IMG/VR virus record: IMGVR_UViG_3300048835_001002
Coordinates: 1-55,593 of that record
DNA length: 55,593 bases
From: a virus
Direction: 5' to 3' (one strand)
The notes beneath the pieces are model-generated. The model was not told where the DNA came from. It was given only the letters and a program-made list of their open reading frames with translations, and searched no databases. The stretch's first letter is position 1. Each line of letters begins with the position of its first letter. Below are positions 15,468 through 25,700 of this stretch, one piece after another. The translations under genes were made by a program, and so were the position numbers.

Positions 15468-18400
15468 TAGACACGTCAGGGTAAAGATCAAAGCTGCGTT
15501 CGATACGGCCTTCAATGCAACTTTCATGACGGCCGATGAGCGGGTCAAGGGGCTCGAAAAAAGCCTTAAGGGTCTGAAGGCAACGTCAGCCGATATCCAA
15601 AATTACAAAGCGAGTCGGGAGTCCGTGCAAAAGCTGACTTCGGATATTGCTTTCCAATCGGCCGAGCTGCAAAAAGCGACGGACGCGAGGGCGTTAGCAA
15701 CAGCAGCAGCCAAGTCCTTTGGTGATGCCGAGAGGAAGGCCGCAGGATCTGCACAGCAAAGTCTCGCCACATATCGGCTGCGGCGTGAGGCTTACGCGAA
15801 GGAAAAGGAAGCCCAGGAAAAGCTTCTGAATCCCTCCAAGGTTCAAAAAGAACATCTGCGTCAGCTCAAGAGAGAACGCGACGAGGCAAAGAAAGTCCAC
15901 GAATCGGCCACGGCTGAGTTGAAGAAAGCCACCGCCGCTGCCCACGATCACCGCAAAGCTGCGATCCTCGATGGCACCAGCGTGGAACTTTTGACGAGGA
16001 ATGAAAAAAATCTGGCTTCGACGCTCAAAGCCACTGAGTCCCAGCTCAAGAAAAGCGAAGAGAATGCAAAGAAATATGCGGACTCTCTAAGGAAAGCCGG
16101 GGTTAATGTGGATGATCTGGATCAAGCTAAAAAGAAGCTGAACCAGACCATGGCACACCAGAATGCGGCCATCAAAAACCACAACAGAGCCAGAACATTC
16201 TCAGATCGCGCAGAGGATCTGCGCTCGGATGCAACCCGGCATGCGATTGCAGCCGTTGGCTTCGGATATCTTTTCACCAAACCTCTGGCCGCTGCCATCG
16301 CCTTTGAAAAGCAGATGTCGCGTGTCAAGGCCATGGCCGGGGCAACATCGGCTGAGTATAAATTACTGAAAGAGGATGCACGGCGGCTTGGTGCCGAAAC
16401 CGTCTACTCGGCCCTGCAGGTCGCTGAGGCCCAGAACGAACTGGCTACTGCAGGCTTTCGCACAAACGAAATCATTGAGACGATGCCCCACCTGCTCGCC
16501 CTTGCCAATAGCAGCATGACGAGCCTTGCACGAACGGCGGAAATTACGGCATCGGTCCTCCGTGGTTTCAGCATCGATGTCAGTGAAATGGAGCGGGTCG
16601 GTGATGCTCTGACGGCCGCCTATACGTCTTCTGCTTCCAGCCTTGAATCCCTCGGCGAAATGCTCAAGTACGTGGCATCCATCGCCACAGTCACCGGATC
16701 AAGCCTTGAAGAGGTCCTGGGCGCTTCGTCGGTTCTGCACAATAACGCTATCACAGGTTCGATGGCTGGTACGACCATGCGGGCATTTCTTCTTCGACTC
16801 TCTGATCCCCCGCGAGCAACGAAGAAGGTTTTGGAGGACATGAACGTCAAGCTCCAGGACAGCGCCGGCAATATGCGCAACTGGCTCGATATCATCCACG
16901 ATATGAATAAAGCCCTTCTTGGAACAGGCACAGCTCAGCAGGCCGCGGTCTGGAAGAAGGTAGCCGGTGAGGAAGCCGCACCGGGCGTTGCGAAGATAGC
17001 GGAGGCCGAAAAGAGCGGAGCCCTTCAGCTGGAGATTAAGAAATACCGTCTGGCGCCGGCTTTCAACAAGCTCGGCGAGAACCTACTAAGTATGCCTAAT
17101 GCAAAGATCAAGGAACTGGCAGCAAAGATGGGTGTCCAGTTCAATCGAGCGATGTCCGGAGGCGGCCTAATTCAAAACCTTAGCGGGTCATTGAAGGGCC
17201 TCAAAGGAGAAGCCTTCAATAAGCAGATTGCGAGGATTCTTTCAGGTATCGGCATGGCCCCTTCGCTTTCAGACATGAAGACCGTGGAATTCGATGCGAA
17301 AGATCCTAATGCTCAAAAGGCTCTGAAGGTACTTCGCATTAAACCGACGAAAGCTCTCGGCGGCCAGAAATCGAATGAAGAGCTGACACGCGAAGTGCGA
17401 ACTGCGCTTCAAACTCTGCCCATGGAAGAGCAGCTCAAATACATAGAGATCTTTTTTTCAAAGACCCGCCGAGGGATGCGCGAACTCCTCACGGAATTCT
17501 CAAAGAGCGGCAAGGATTCCGATCAGCTCGTGCAGGCTCTCGATGAAACCCAGAACATGAAAAAGACCCGCAAGGCTCTTAGCGAGAATGCTGCCAACGA
17601 TCTGGAGCAAATCTCCGGCGATTTCGGCGACATGATGGTGTCGCTCGGGGACGCATTCCTCCCGGTTCTTAAAGAGATCACGGATGTTATCAAACCGCTT
17701 ACCGAATCTTTTGCAAAATGGATATCGAAGCATCGTGAAGTGGCAAAATGGGTCATGATAACGGTTGGAGGACTTGCTCTTCTTAACGGAGTCCTTGCAG
17801 TCAGCAAATTCGCACTGAGCGGAGTTGTTGATGCCGTCGGCAAAACCTACAAAAGCTTTGGCAAGGACAAACTTCTTGGCAGCATCTCGCGTGGACTGTT
17901 CAGGGGAATGAAACGTGGCGGATCCGGGCTCCTGCGAGGTGCCAAGGTTCTGTCCAAGGCTGGATTAGGTCGGCTTTCAAAGGCAGCCAGAGGCGGCGCG
18001 AAAATCGGTATGAAAGGCATCAGCATGGGCAGCTCTCTTTTGCTGCAGGGTGCTCAGAAGCTGATTGCGATGGGTCCTGCTATTTCAAGCGCCATAGGCG
18101 TTGTGATCACCGGCATTCGCGCGGTCGGAGCGGCTCTTCTTACAACGCCGATCGGTCTGACGATCACAGCCATTTCAGTAGCGCTCTTTTTAGTTTGGAA
18201 AAACTGGGGAGTAATCCAGCCCTGGCTCATCAAAAAATGGCAGGCCTTAAAGGTCTACTTTTTCGACCTTCTCTCGCGGGTCACGAAGGCCGTTAAGTCC
18301 GCTTGGGACTGGATTAAAGAGCACATGAGCTGGCATCCCGTCGTCTACATAGCGAAGAACTGGGAAAAACTCATCGGAATGTTCAAAACGGTTTACGAAA

Positions 18401-18777
18401 AGATCAAGCCCTACATTAGCAAGATCTTTCCAACCGATGATACGGACATCTCCATCACTGGTCCTGAAAAACCAGGATTTCTTTCGCGCATGGTGGATGC
18501 GGCCGACAAAGGCGCGGACGATGCCAAGGATTTTCTTTCGGGTCTATTTGAGTCGCCAGTAAAGGACATCAAATCAGCTGTTCCAACGCTTCCCGGCGAA
18601 GCTCGCAGCGAAGCGGGTTACACCCAGCGCAATGTGATCACCGTCAATGCTAAGATTCACGTTGAATCCGGCCCCAAAGCTCCAATCGAAGTTGCGCAAA
18701 AAATCAAAGCGGAGATTCAGTCGGCGTTTCGCATGACGCCATCATTTGATCTCTTTGATGAACCCATGGTGAGCTGA
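15460..18777 (+). CDS. Tail tape measure protein
   Basis: The 1105-residue protein has a long N-terminal coiled coil (about 15-260, rich in Lys/Glu/Ala heptads). Next comes the phage tail tape measure core (FEKQMSRVKAMAGATSAEY; AQNELATAGFRTNEIIETMP; SLEEVLGASSVLHNNAI) at about 280-460. Hydrophobic segments that could span the host membrane follow at about 760-785 and 865-910. It sets tail length: at about 1.5 angstrom per residue, a tail of roughly 165 nm is expected, longer than P2 (P2 T is 815 aa). It overlaps U by one base (TGATGG). Confidence 0.95.
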   Translation: MTDRHVRVKIKAAFDTAFNATFMTADERVKGLEKSLKGLKATSADIQNYKASRESVQKLTSDIAFQSAELQKATDARALATAAAKSFGDAERKAAGSAQQSLATYRLRREAYAKEKEAQEKLLNPSKVQKEHLRQLKRERDEAKKVHESATAELKKATAAAHDHRKAAILDGTSVELLTRNEKNLASTLKATESQLKKSEENAKKYADSLRKAGVNVDDLDQAKKKLNQTMAHQNAAIKNHNRARTFSDRAEDLRSDATRHAIAAVGFGYLFTKPLAAAIAFEKQMSRVKAMAGATSAEYKLLKEDARRLGAETVYSALQVAEAQNELATAGFRTNEIIETMPHLLALANSSMTSLARTAEITASVLRGFSIDVSEMERVGDALTAAYTSSASSLESLGEMLKYVASIATVTGSSLEEVLGASSVLHNNAITGSMAGTTMRAFLLRLSDPPRATKKVLEDMNVKLQDSAGNMRNWLDIIHDMNKALLGTGTAQQAAVWKKVAGEEAAPGVAKIAEAEKSGALQLEIKKYRLAPAFNKLGENLLSMPNAKIKELAAKMGVQFNRAMSGGGLIQNLSGSLKGLKGEAFNKQIARILSGIGMAPSLSDMKTVEFDAKDPNAQKALKVLRIKPTKALGGQKSNEELTREVRTALQTLPMEEQLKYIEIFFSKTRRGMRELLTEFSKSGKDSDQLVQALDETQNMKKTRKALSENAANDLEQISGDFGDMMVSLGDAFLPVLKEITDVIKPLTESFAKWISKHREVAKWVMITVGGLALLNGVLAVSKFALSGVVDAVGKTYKSFGKDKLLGSISRGLFRGMKRGGSGLLRGAKVLSKAGLGRLSKAARGGAKIGMKGISMGSSLLLQGAQKLIAMGPAISSAIGVVITGIRAVGAALLTTPIGLTITAISVALFLVWKNWGVIQPWLIKKWQALKVYFFDLLSRVTKAVKSAWDWIKEHMSWHPVVYIAKNWEKLIGMFKTVYEKIKPYISKIFPTDDTDISITGPEKPGFLSRMVDAADKGADDAKDFLSGLFESPVKDIKSAVPTLPGEARSEAGYTQRNVITVNAKIHVESGPKAPIEVAQKIKAEIQSAFRMTPSFDLFDEPMVS

Positions 18778-19241
18778 TGGCCATTGATCCCATCCCGCTG
18801 ACAAGAAAAGAAGTTCTGGCAAGACTCGGCGATTTTTCGTTCGAGCTGCTTACACTCGTGCCCGACAAGATTGATCGGGAGACAAGCTATCGCTGGGTTC
18901 GGCAGGAGCCGATCAATGCACCGCCAGTCTTTCAGTACCTCGGTGCCAATCCTCGTGATGAAACCGCCACCGCGCACCAGGATATCTGGACTGTTGTAGG
19001 GGTTTTCTATCCCGAGGTATCCGGCCGCATCGATCACCTTAAAAAGCTGCGTGACATTGCACTTTCAGGAAAGCCGCAGCGCTTCGTCTATGCAGATACT
19101 GTTCTTGGCCAGAACCTTGGTCTTTGCATCATTCATCGTATCAAGGAGTCCCGGACCATCTTTTACGGTGACGGGATTCCGCGCAAAATTGAATTCACTC
19201 TTGAACTGGAAAAATACAGTGCGCTATCGACCGCTTCATGA
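18777..19241 (+). CDS. Tail protein U, P2-like
   Basis: The 154-residue product matches the P2 gpU family, with LARLGDFSFELLTLVPDKIDRE near the start, then YRWVRQEPI and QYLGANPRDETATAHQDIW. GRIDHLKKLRDIALSGKPQRFVY and a LGLCIIHRIKESRTIF segment end it. It starts with the last base of the tape measure stop. U is a tail completion protein. X begins inside its 3' end. Confidence 0.92.
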   Translation: MAIDPIPLTRKEVLARLGDFSFELLTLVPDKIDRETSYRWVRQEPINAPPVFQYLGANPRDETATAHQDIWTVVGVFYPEVSGRIDHLKKLRDIALSGKPQRFVYADTVLGQNLGLCIIHRIKESRTIFYGDGIPRKIEFTLELEKYSALSTAS

Positions 19242-19446
19242 CGGCGAGGAACTGGACCGAATTTGCTGGGACGAATACGGCGAGCTGCCTGGTTCGGTGG
19301 AAGCCGTCCTCAGAGCAAACTGGGATCGCCTCGATCTATTCGACAATCTCGGCCGCATAACTCCATTGGCTTTTCCCACCACCATTTTCCTTCCCGACCT
19401 CGCCCGCCCCACCGACACAACCCAAAGCGTGAGAATTTTTGATTGA
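19219..19446 (+). CDS. Tail protein X, P2-like (LysM-like)
   Basis: From a GTG at 19219 the 75-residue product (VRYRPLHDGEELDRICWDEYG...) matches P2 gpX in size and in the 'G.LD.IC...YG' element, which resembles LysM. A longer frame upstream lies within U and is not coding. X is a tail protein that may touch peptidoglycan. The start overlaps the end of U by 23 bases and its stop overlaps the D start by four bases. Confidence 0.88.
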   Translation: MRYRPLHDGEELDRICWDEYGELPGSVEAVLRANWDRLDLFDNLGRITPLAFPTTIFLPDLARPTDTTQSVRIFD

Positions 19447-20453
19447 TCCCGAATTTCCGTATCACCTCGGGCGGCAAGGACTTGACCAATGCCATCCGAA
19501 CTCGCCTTTTAAAGCTGACGATCCGCGATGAGAAAAAACTGAAGTCCGACTCAATGTCGATTGAGCTGGCAGATGACCCACCGATTGAGCTGCCAGCAGA
19601 CAACCAGGTGTTTGAGGTCGCCATCGGCTACAAGGACGTACTGGTCAATGTCGGAAGCTTTGCAACCAAGCATATCGCCGTATCCGGCCCACCGCGCATT
19701 CTGAAGATCGAAGCTTCGGCGATGAACCAGGCGGCATCGCTCAAGACCCGGCGCGAGCAGTCCTGGGAATCGACGACTCTCGGTGATCTTGTTGCGGCCA
19801 TCGCTCGGCGCAATGGGCTTGCGCCTGCAGTGATCCCGGACCTTAAAGCCATTCCAATCACACATGAGAGCCAGACGGAGTCCGACGCAGCATTCCTTCA
19901 AAGGCTTGGACGCCGCTACGATTTTTTACTCAAAGTGTCAAGTAGACGACTGATTGTAACCCCGCATGACAAGAGCCTCATGGCTTCTGGCGGTGATCTT
20001 CCAAAGATAGAAGTATCAAACCCAATCCGGTACGAGTTTTCAGGCGATCAGGCTAAAAAATATACTGGTGTAAGAGCCTACTGGTATGACTCGCAGGCGG
20101 CAGCGAAACGCTATGTGTTTTTCGGGCGGCAGGGCGTTGTCCTGGAACTCGAATTCAATCAGGTATCGGAAGCCCAGGCTAGAAAGGTTGCCGAAGCTAA
20201 GTTCCGTGAAGTATCCCGGAAGAGCAAGACACTCAAGTTTACGGTACCTGGTAATCTGGATCTCGCCGCTGAGCGGAAGGTTTTGGTCAGCGGTATCCGC
20301 ACTGGGGTTGATGGTGAGTGGATTATCAAGAGTGTCGAGCACACTATTGATGGTTCCGGGTTTCTAAGTAGCGTCGACTGCTCGGAGAGCGGATATAGAG
20401 AAGACTTTCCTGATGACAATGGCACTCCTGAGAGTCCCGATTCTTCTTTATAG
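19443..20453 (+). CDS. Tail protein D (baseplate hub), P2-like
   Basis: The 336-residue product starts at TTG 19443. It has the gpD pattern: RTRLLKLTIRDEKKLKSDSMSI near the N-terminus, then TLGDLVAAIARRNGLAP and a SDAAFLQRLGRRYDFLLKV segment in the middle, with a C-terminal VSGIRTGVDGEWIIKSVEHT. D forms the baseplate hub under the V spike, like T4 gp27. It closes the structural operon. There is no clear terminator before the partition genes. Confidence 0.92.
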   Translation: MIPNFRITSGGKDLTNAIRTRLLKLTIRDEKKLKSDSMSIELADDPPIELPADNQVFEVAIGYKDVLVNVGSFATKHIAVSGPPRILKIEASAMNQAASLKTRREQSWESTTLGDLVAAIARRNGLAPAVIPDLKAIPITHESQTESDAAFLQRLGRRYDFLLKVSSRRLIVTPHDKSLMASGGDLPKIEVSNPIRYEFSGDQAKKYTGVRAYWYDSQAAAKRYVFFGRQGVVLELEFNQVSEAQARKVAEAKFREVSRKSKTLKFTVPGNLDLAAERKVLVSGIRTGVDGEWIIKSVEHTIDGSGFLSSVDCSESGYREDFPDDNGTPESPDSSL

Positions 20454-20523
20454 GAAACGACAGAATTCATATTCCACGCTTTTGGTTCCTTGCGTGATGA
20501 TCCCGACTCATTGCCGAGGAGAG

Positions 20524-20540
20524 TGGGACACCGTGTCCCA
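20524..20540. promoter_or_regulatory. parS-like palindrome upstream of parA
   Basis: TGGGACACCGTGTCCCA is a perfect palindrome of eight-base arms around a central C. The same palindrome with a different central base occurs at 22434 and 22470, and a degenerate copy at 22506. Copies on both sides of parAB point to ParB binding for partition and autoregulation. Confidence 0.75.
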
Positions 20541-20748
20541 TAAATCGGATTATTTTCCTGAAAACGACTCGCTAGGGTTTACTTTAATCAACCCTGATTC
20601 GTCATTAAATTTGATTTTATTTTGTCGCATAGGTGGCACACGAAACTGAAGGCAATGCATTGAGAAGTTGCTGTATAAAAAATAATCATTAAAATAGACT
20701 TTATTTTCGATTGAGAAAGTGGAAAAATCGGATTTATGAGGTGCAGTC

Positions 20749-21630
20749 ATGGCTATTATTTTTGCTTTGTGTAACAAGAAGGGCGGATGCGGCAAAACGA
20801 TGGCAGCAATCAATATTGCAGCTATTCTTGCCTCTCGTGGACATAGAGTTTTGCTGATCGATGCGGACGAACAAGGCAATGCTTCAGCTAATCTTGGCGT
20901 TAAAATGATTGGCAAGAAGCTTGGGAAAACTCTCTACGATGCTCTGATAAAGGAACGACCGCTAGAAGATGTCCTAATCCCAACCGAGTTTCCGAATTTG
21001 GATGTAATCGTTGGCGACTCTCAGTTGAGTACCATCAACATGGAAAAAACTATCGATCCCGGGGCACCGATGCTCTTAAAGGATTGGTTTGAAGCCAACA
21101 ACACCAGTCAATATGACTACATTATTATAGATACAAATCCAGCAATCAATTTGATGTTCTATATCGCTCTAAACGCCTCACATTATTTTATGCTTCCTAT
21201 TTTCCCTGAAGCCGATTCGTTTGATGGCGTTGGAATGATGTTTGAGACTATTCGGAAAATTCAAAAGAAATCCAATAAAATGTTGGGCTTCTTAGGAATG
21301 GTGATGACAAAGAACAAAGAAAAAAGCGGTACCCATAAGCTATTTCGAGGAAAAATCAATTCTTTCTGTGAAAAGCATGGGTACCCCATCCTGGGCAAGA
21401 TCCCCGATTCCGATGCGGTGGCCGCTGCGTCTGCGAATAAAAAGCCTCTTATCCATTACCGGGCTGACCTTCCCGTGACTGAAGCGTATATCGCGCTAGT
21501 CAACACTCTGCTGACAGAGCTTAAACCTCGCAGAGGGAGACCAAAAGCACTTGAAATCCCAACCAAAGATTTTGAAGAATTGGCTACCCATGAAGTAAAC
21601 CCAAATGAGGTGGAGATCAGTTTTGAGTAA
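20749..21630 (+). CDS. parA: ParA partition ATPase
   Basis: The 293-residue protein opens directly with the deviant Walker A box of ParA/Soj (NKKGGCGKTMAAIN, Lys10/Lys11 and Lys16). VLLIDADEQGNASANLGV is the Walker A' region, and YDYIIIDTNPAINLMF the Walker B region. There is no N-terminal HTH, so it is the short (type Ib/Soj-like) class, which leaves autoregulation to ParB. The ATG has GAGGTG seven bases upstream. It is co-transcribed with parB, whose start lies inside its end. It moves plasmid copies apart before division, supporting a plasmid lifestyle of the prophage. Confidence 0.93.
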   Translation: MAIIFALCNKKGGCGKTMAAINIAAILASRGHRVLLIDADEQGNASANLGVKMIGKKLGKTLYDALIKERPLEDVLIPTEFPNLDVIVGDSQLSTINMEKTIDPGAPMLLKDWFEANNTSQYDYIIIDTNPAINLMFYIALNASHYFMLPIFPEADSFDGVGMMFETIRKIQKKSNKMLGFLGMVMTKNKEKSGTHKLFRGKINSFCEKHGYPILGKIPDSDAVAAASANKKPLIHYRADLPVTEAYIALVNTLLTELKPRRGRPKALEIPTKDFEELATHEVNPNEVEISFE

Positions 21631-22468
21631 GGCATCGAACAGGTTTGAAGAAACCGAAGCTGATATTAAATTCAAGGAAGGCCTTTTTAAGCTGTCCAAG
21701 TCTCAAGACGGCGTTAGCTTAGAATTGGCAATTAAACACATAACGCTTGATCAGAATATCCGTGATGCTATCGATCATAACGATCCAGAGTTCAAACAAC
21801 TGGTCGAAAGCATCAAGGAAGTCGGCCTCCTTCAATTGCCTGTCGTTACGGTAGATCTCGATCAAGGGAAGATCCTATGTCTTGGTGGTCATCGTAGGAT
21901 CGAAGCTCTACGCTCATTAGGCAAAGAGAGTGTAAAGGTCGTCTATCGGAACATAGAAGATCGTCCAGTTCAGAAACTGGCTCAGCTGATGGAGAATGTT
22001 GCTCGTCAAAATCTGCAGCCTTTAGAGCTTGCGTCCGCCATTAACAATATTAAGAAGGCGGAAAAGTATACTGCAACTAGACTTGCTGAATTACTTGGCA
22101 AGGAAAGAAAGTATATCGAGAGACTAGTTAAGATTGACAATTGGCCTACTGAAGCCAAGGCATTTGTTAGAGCTAATCCTGGAAAGTTTACTCTTAAAAA
22201 TTTGTTTGCTATCGCCGCTAGAAAAATTGACGACTCTGAAGTTTTGGCCGTTCTTCAAAAAGTCGCTTTCCCAGAACGAAAGGGAGCAGAGGCGAAGCCA
22301 ACTAAACAAGCAAAACTCACATCAGCTTCCGTTGGGGAGTATATTAAATCCAAGCAGCTCTCTAGAAAAGAGCAGGAAGCTATTCTGAATTTTGTTCGTG
22401 AAATGAATCTCTTGCTATCCACAAGTGAAGATATGGGACACGGTGTCCCAACTGAGAACATTGTTTGA
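21623..22468 (+). CDS. parB: ParB centromere-binding protein
   Basis: The 281-residue protein starts at a TTG (21623) with GGTGGAG seven bases upstream; an ATG at 21605 in frame has no ribosome site. The ParB N-domain is clear: LGGHRRIEALRSLG (variant of the CTP-binding GxRR box), then ENVARQNLQPLE. An HTH follows (TATRLAELLGKERKYIERLVKI). The C-terminus reads KQLSRKEQEAILNFVREMNLLL. One copy of the 17-bp palindrome lies within its last codons and two more follow. It would spread from these sites and recruit ParA. Confidence 0.92.
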   Translation: MSKASNRFEETEADIKFKEGLFKLSKSQDGVSLELAIKHITLDQNIRDAIDHNDPEFKQLVESIKEVGLLQLPVVTVDLDQGKILCLGGHRRIEALRSLGKESVKVVYRNIEDRPVQKLAQLMENVARQNLQPLELASAINNIKKAEKYTATRLAELLGKERKYIERLVKIDNWPTEAKAFVRANPGKFTLKNLFAIAARKIDDSEVLAVLQKVAFPERKGAEAKPTKQAKLTSASVGEYIKSKQLSRKEQEAILNFVREMNLLLSTSEDMGHGVPTENIV

Positions 22469-22522
22469 ATGGGACACAGTGTCCCATTCACAATTTCATC
22501 TCGAATGGGGTACGGTATCCCA
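22434..22522. promoter_or_regulatory. parS-like centromere: three 17-bp palindromes
   Basis: Copies lie at 22434-22450 (central G), 22470-22486 (central A) and 22506-22522 (TGGGGTACGGTATCCCA, imperfect). Starts are exactly 36 bases apart in both cases, so the sites sit at equal spacing. The first is within parB, the others just after it. Together with 20524-20540 they frame parAB. Confidence 0.8.
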
Positions 22523-22747
22523 TTTGTATTTAATGGGGATATGCTAAAAAGCAAAAATCCCCTCAGTGGGGGACGTAGGATAAGGGATGCGACAAAAATT
22601 TGAGCTGTGTGGTAGCACTTAAATTATCTCGCTTTCCTCTCTCACGCAAGCCCTCAAGAAGAAAATTAAACTAAAAACCTCTTCCTGTATTTGCTGCTTT
22701 TTAGCAGACGCAGGCAGCTAGGATACCTTGCATCTTGGGAGCCAAGG

Positions 22748-25700
22748 ATGGCTGCGCATATTGCACTTGTCGAACATGCCAGTGAACTGACCGAACTCGC
22801 AGCCGCATGCGGGATCGACTGGTATCAGATCAAGAACCTGACGGCCGGCACGCACCATGATCTCCCCACCATTCATAAGAAGTACAGCAAACGCTGTACC
22901 ATGTGGGTACGCGAGTTCACAGATAAGGGTGGCAGCCCGCAGCTCAGCATCACATTCCACACTCGCAAGCACGGCGGTGTTACACGGAATTGGTATTCAC
23001 GCTCGCCCGGTGGTTTCGCAGGTCAGCTTCCCAAACGGAACGTCAGCCGCGAGGAAGCCGAAAGGAAGCGCCGCAAGGAACGGTTCCTTGCTTACCAGAA
23101 GGGCTGGGACTCCGCGCAAAAAAGCACCGGGTTTCCCTATCTCGACACAAAAGGCATCGCTGGCATCCTTGATCATTTTGAAATGAGGCAGACCTCGGAT
23201 CGCAAGGTCATGGGCAGCGGAAGCCTGACTCCATTCATCTGTTTTCCTCTTTTCAACCGCGACGGACATTACGTTGGACTTCAGCGTATCTATGCTGATG
23301 GAGCGAAAAGGCTCACGGCCGCTGTCATGGAAGGGCAGTACGTCGGTGCGCATTCCATCATCGGCAACCCGGAAACCAGCAAAGCGATCTATATCGGCGA
23401 AGGTTTTGCAACCTGCGCCAGCATTTTTCTGGCCACTGGCTCGGCAGTTGTTTTCGCCTATAGCGCGAGCAACCTCGACCCGGTCTGCGCCTATATCCGC
23501 TCAAAGTATCCCGAACACGAAATTATCATCGCGGCCGACAACGACTGGACACCAAAGGGCAACACCGGGGTGTTCAAGGCTCTGGAAGCCGCGCAGCAAA
23601 ACCGGACCAGAGGCGAGAGCCTTAAGATCATAGTCCCGCCGCTGATTGGTCAGGTTAAGACAGACTTCAATGATATTCATACCTGCCTCGGACTGGATGA
23701 GCTTCGGCAAACCCTGGCCGATCCTGCCAATACTGTGCGGCCGCCGAAGGAACGCGATCAGTTTTTACTGACCCTTCTCAGCCATGCCTATGCGCAGCAG
23801 ATGCCGGCGATTGTGAGAAGATTGGCGGTCATGCTCAAGGTTCCCCACCTCATTTCAGAAGAAGCGCTCCGCGAGCGGATCACCCAGGCCCTCGGCATCC
23901 GGGCTGATCAGCGCATGATCTTCAAGGCCATTCGTTCAGTCGTCATCGCTGGTAAGTACAAGGCCAAAGCCATCGCCGGCATTGATCCGAATAAGGTTCA
24001 GCAGTATCGACAGTTTCAAACGGTGCGAAACGAAGGTGGGCACCTCGTCATTGGTGAGGACGCTGTCCTTGCCGTGATGGAGGAACTAGGAAAAGGCAGA
24101 ACCGTTATCGTCAAATCCCCGATGGGAAGCGGAAAAACGGAGATTCTGATCCGAAAAGCGATGAAGGGCGCAGGGCGTGCAGCCCATATCCTGCCAAGGG
24201 TGTCGGTCGTCAACGATGCCGCAGGTCGGCTTCAGCTTGATCACTACCGCGACATCGACAAATTCCGGGCCTATTTCACCGATCAGATGGTCAGCTGTAT
24301 CAACTCCATGGGAGCCAAGCGCTTCATGGCCGATAATGGTCGCAACTGGTTTGAAAACCTCGACCTCCTCTGCCTTGATGAAGCCAGCCAAGTGCTCCCT
24401 CAGGTGGCCGCGCTTGGAAACCCTCTGCGCCGACGCGCCAACCACCACGCTCTGGTCAACTCCATAAAGACTGCGCGCTCCATTCTGATTGCCGATGCCG
24501 ACGCCAATGACTTTCTGGTGAGTGAGCTGAAACGGATTGATCCTGAGCGCAGCATAACGCTGATTGACATCGGCCATCCACCGGCTGAGCAGAAACGCTG
24601 GCGGGTGGGCGTTACAGACTCCGTTTCCTTCGTCAGAAAAGCGCTTCTTGATGCTGCAACAGATGGCGAGCGTTGTCTATTGGCAACGGATAACAGGCAA
24701 AAAGCCATTGAAATTGAGCGGGCGATTCGCTATCTCAGGCCAGGAGCAAGGGTTTTAAACATTCACAGAGAGCCATCCAAGGCCAATCTTGAAAAGATCC
24801 GCCGCTTCTATGACAATCCAAACGCTGAGTGCCTTAACTGCGATGTGCTGATCTACTCGCCTGCCATCACCTCGGGTGTCTCAATTACAACGCCTCATTT
24901 TACAAAGCACTTTGGAATCTTCACCGGCATTATCAAGGTGAACGATATCATGCAGATGCTTGGCCGCGATCGGACTGCCCAGGAGTGGCTTCTGGCCCTG
25001 GCGCCGCGCAGCTGGGCTGAGCAAAAACTTCGTGCTTCGATTGATCTTGAAAGCGTGGGGGAGTCACCAACGCTCTTTTCCGAACTCAAGTACGCGACCG
25101 ATCGCTATGAAATCGAGGCGCGTGAGAACCTTACTGTCCTGGCCATGAATATCCTCAAGATGAAGGGACACAAGGTTTCCATGCTCGATATCACGTCCTG
25201 GGAAGGGGCGGGGGCTATCGATATGCTGACGATGAATATCGCCAAAGGCATGAAAGAGGAGCGCCTCAGGCGAATCCTTGGCCAGACGGATATCAGCGAA
25301 AACGAGTACCAGAATCTGAAAAGACACTGGATGCCCGACGAAAACGAGGCTGCAGCCATGTATGCCTTTAAAATCCGTCATATCCTCTGTGCCGATCTCA
25401 CCGAGGAAAACGTCGCGTTCATGGATCAGGGTGGGCTCAAAAAAGTCGCCCTTTTTGAAACACTGCTCGGGAACGAAGCCGACCTCAGTCGATTCGATGC
25501 CGAAGAGAAGCAAACGCTTGATCCTTCGCTACGCTATCATGCGGCCGCGAAAAAGGATTTCCTCATGGCTGTGTTCAAGCGTCTCGGCATCTCACTCAAA
25601 ACATTTGTTGGCGAATTTACGCATAAGGAATGCCAGGCTGTGGTTGCCCTCTTTATGGAGCAGGCGGCGAAAGCCAATGCCGTTTTCGACGGAATCATTG

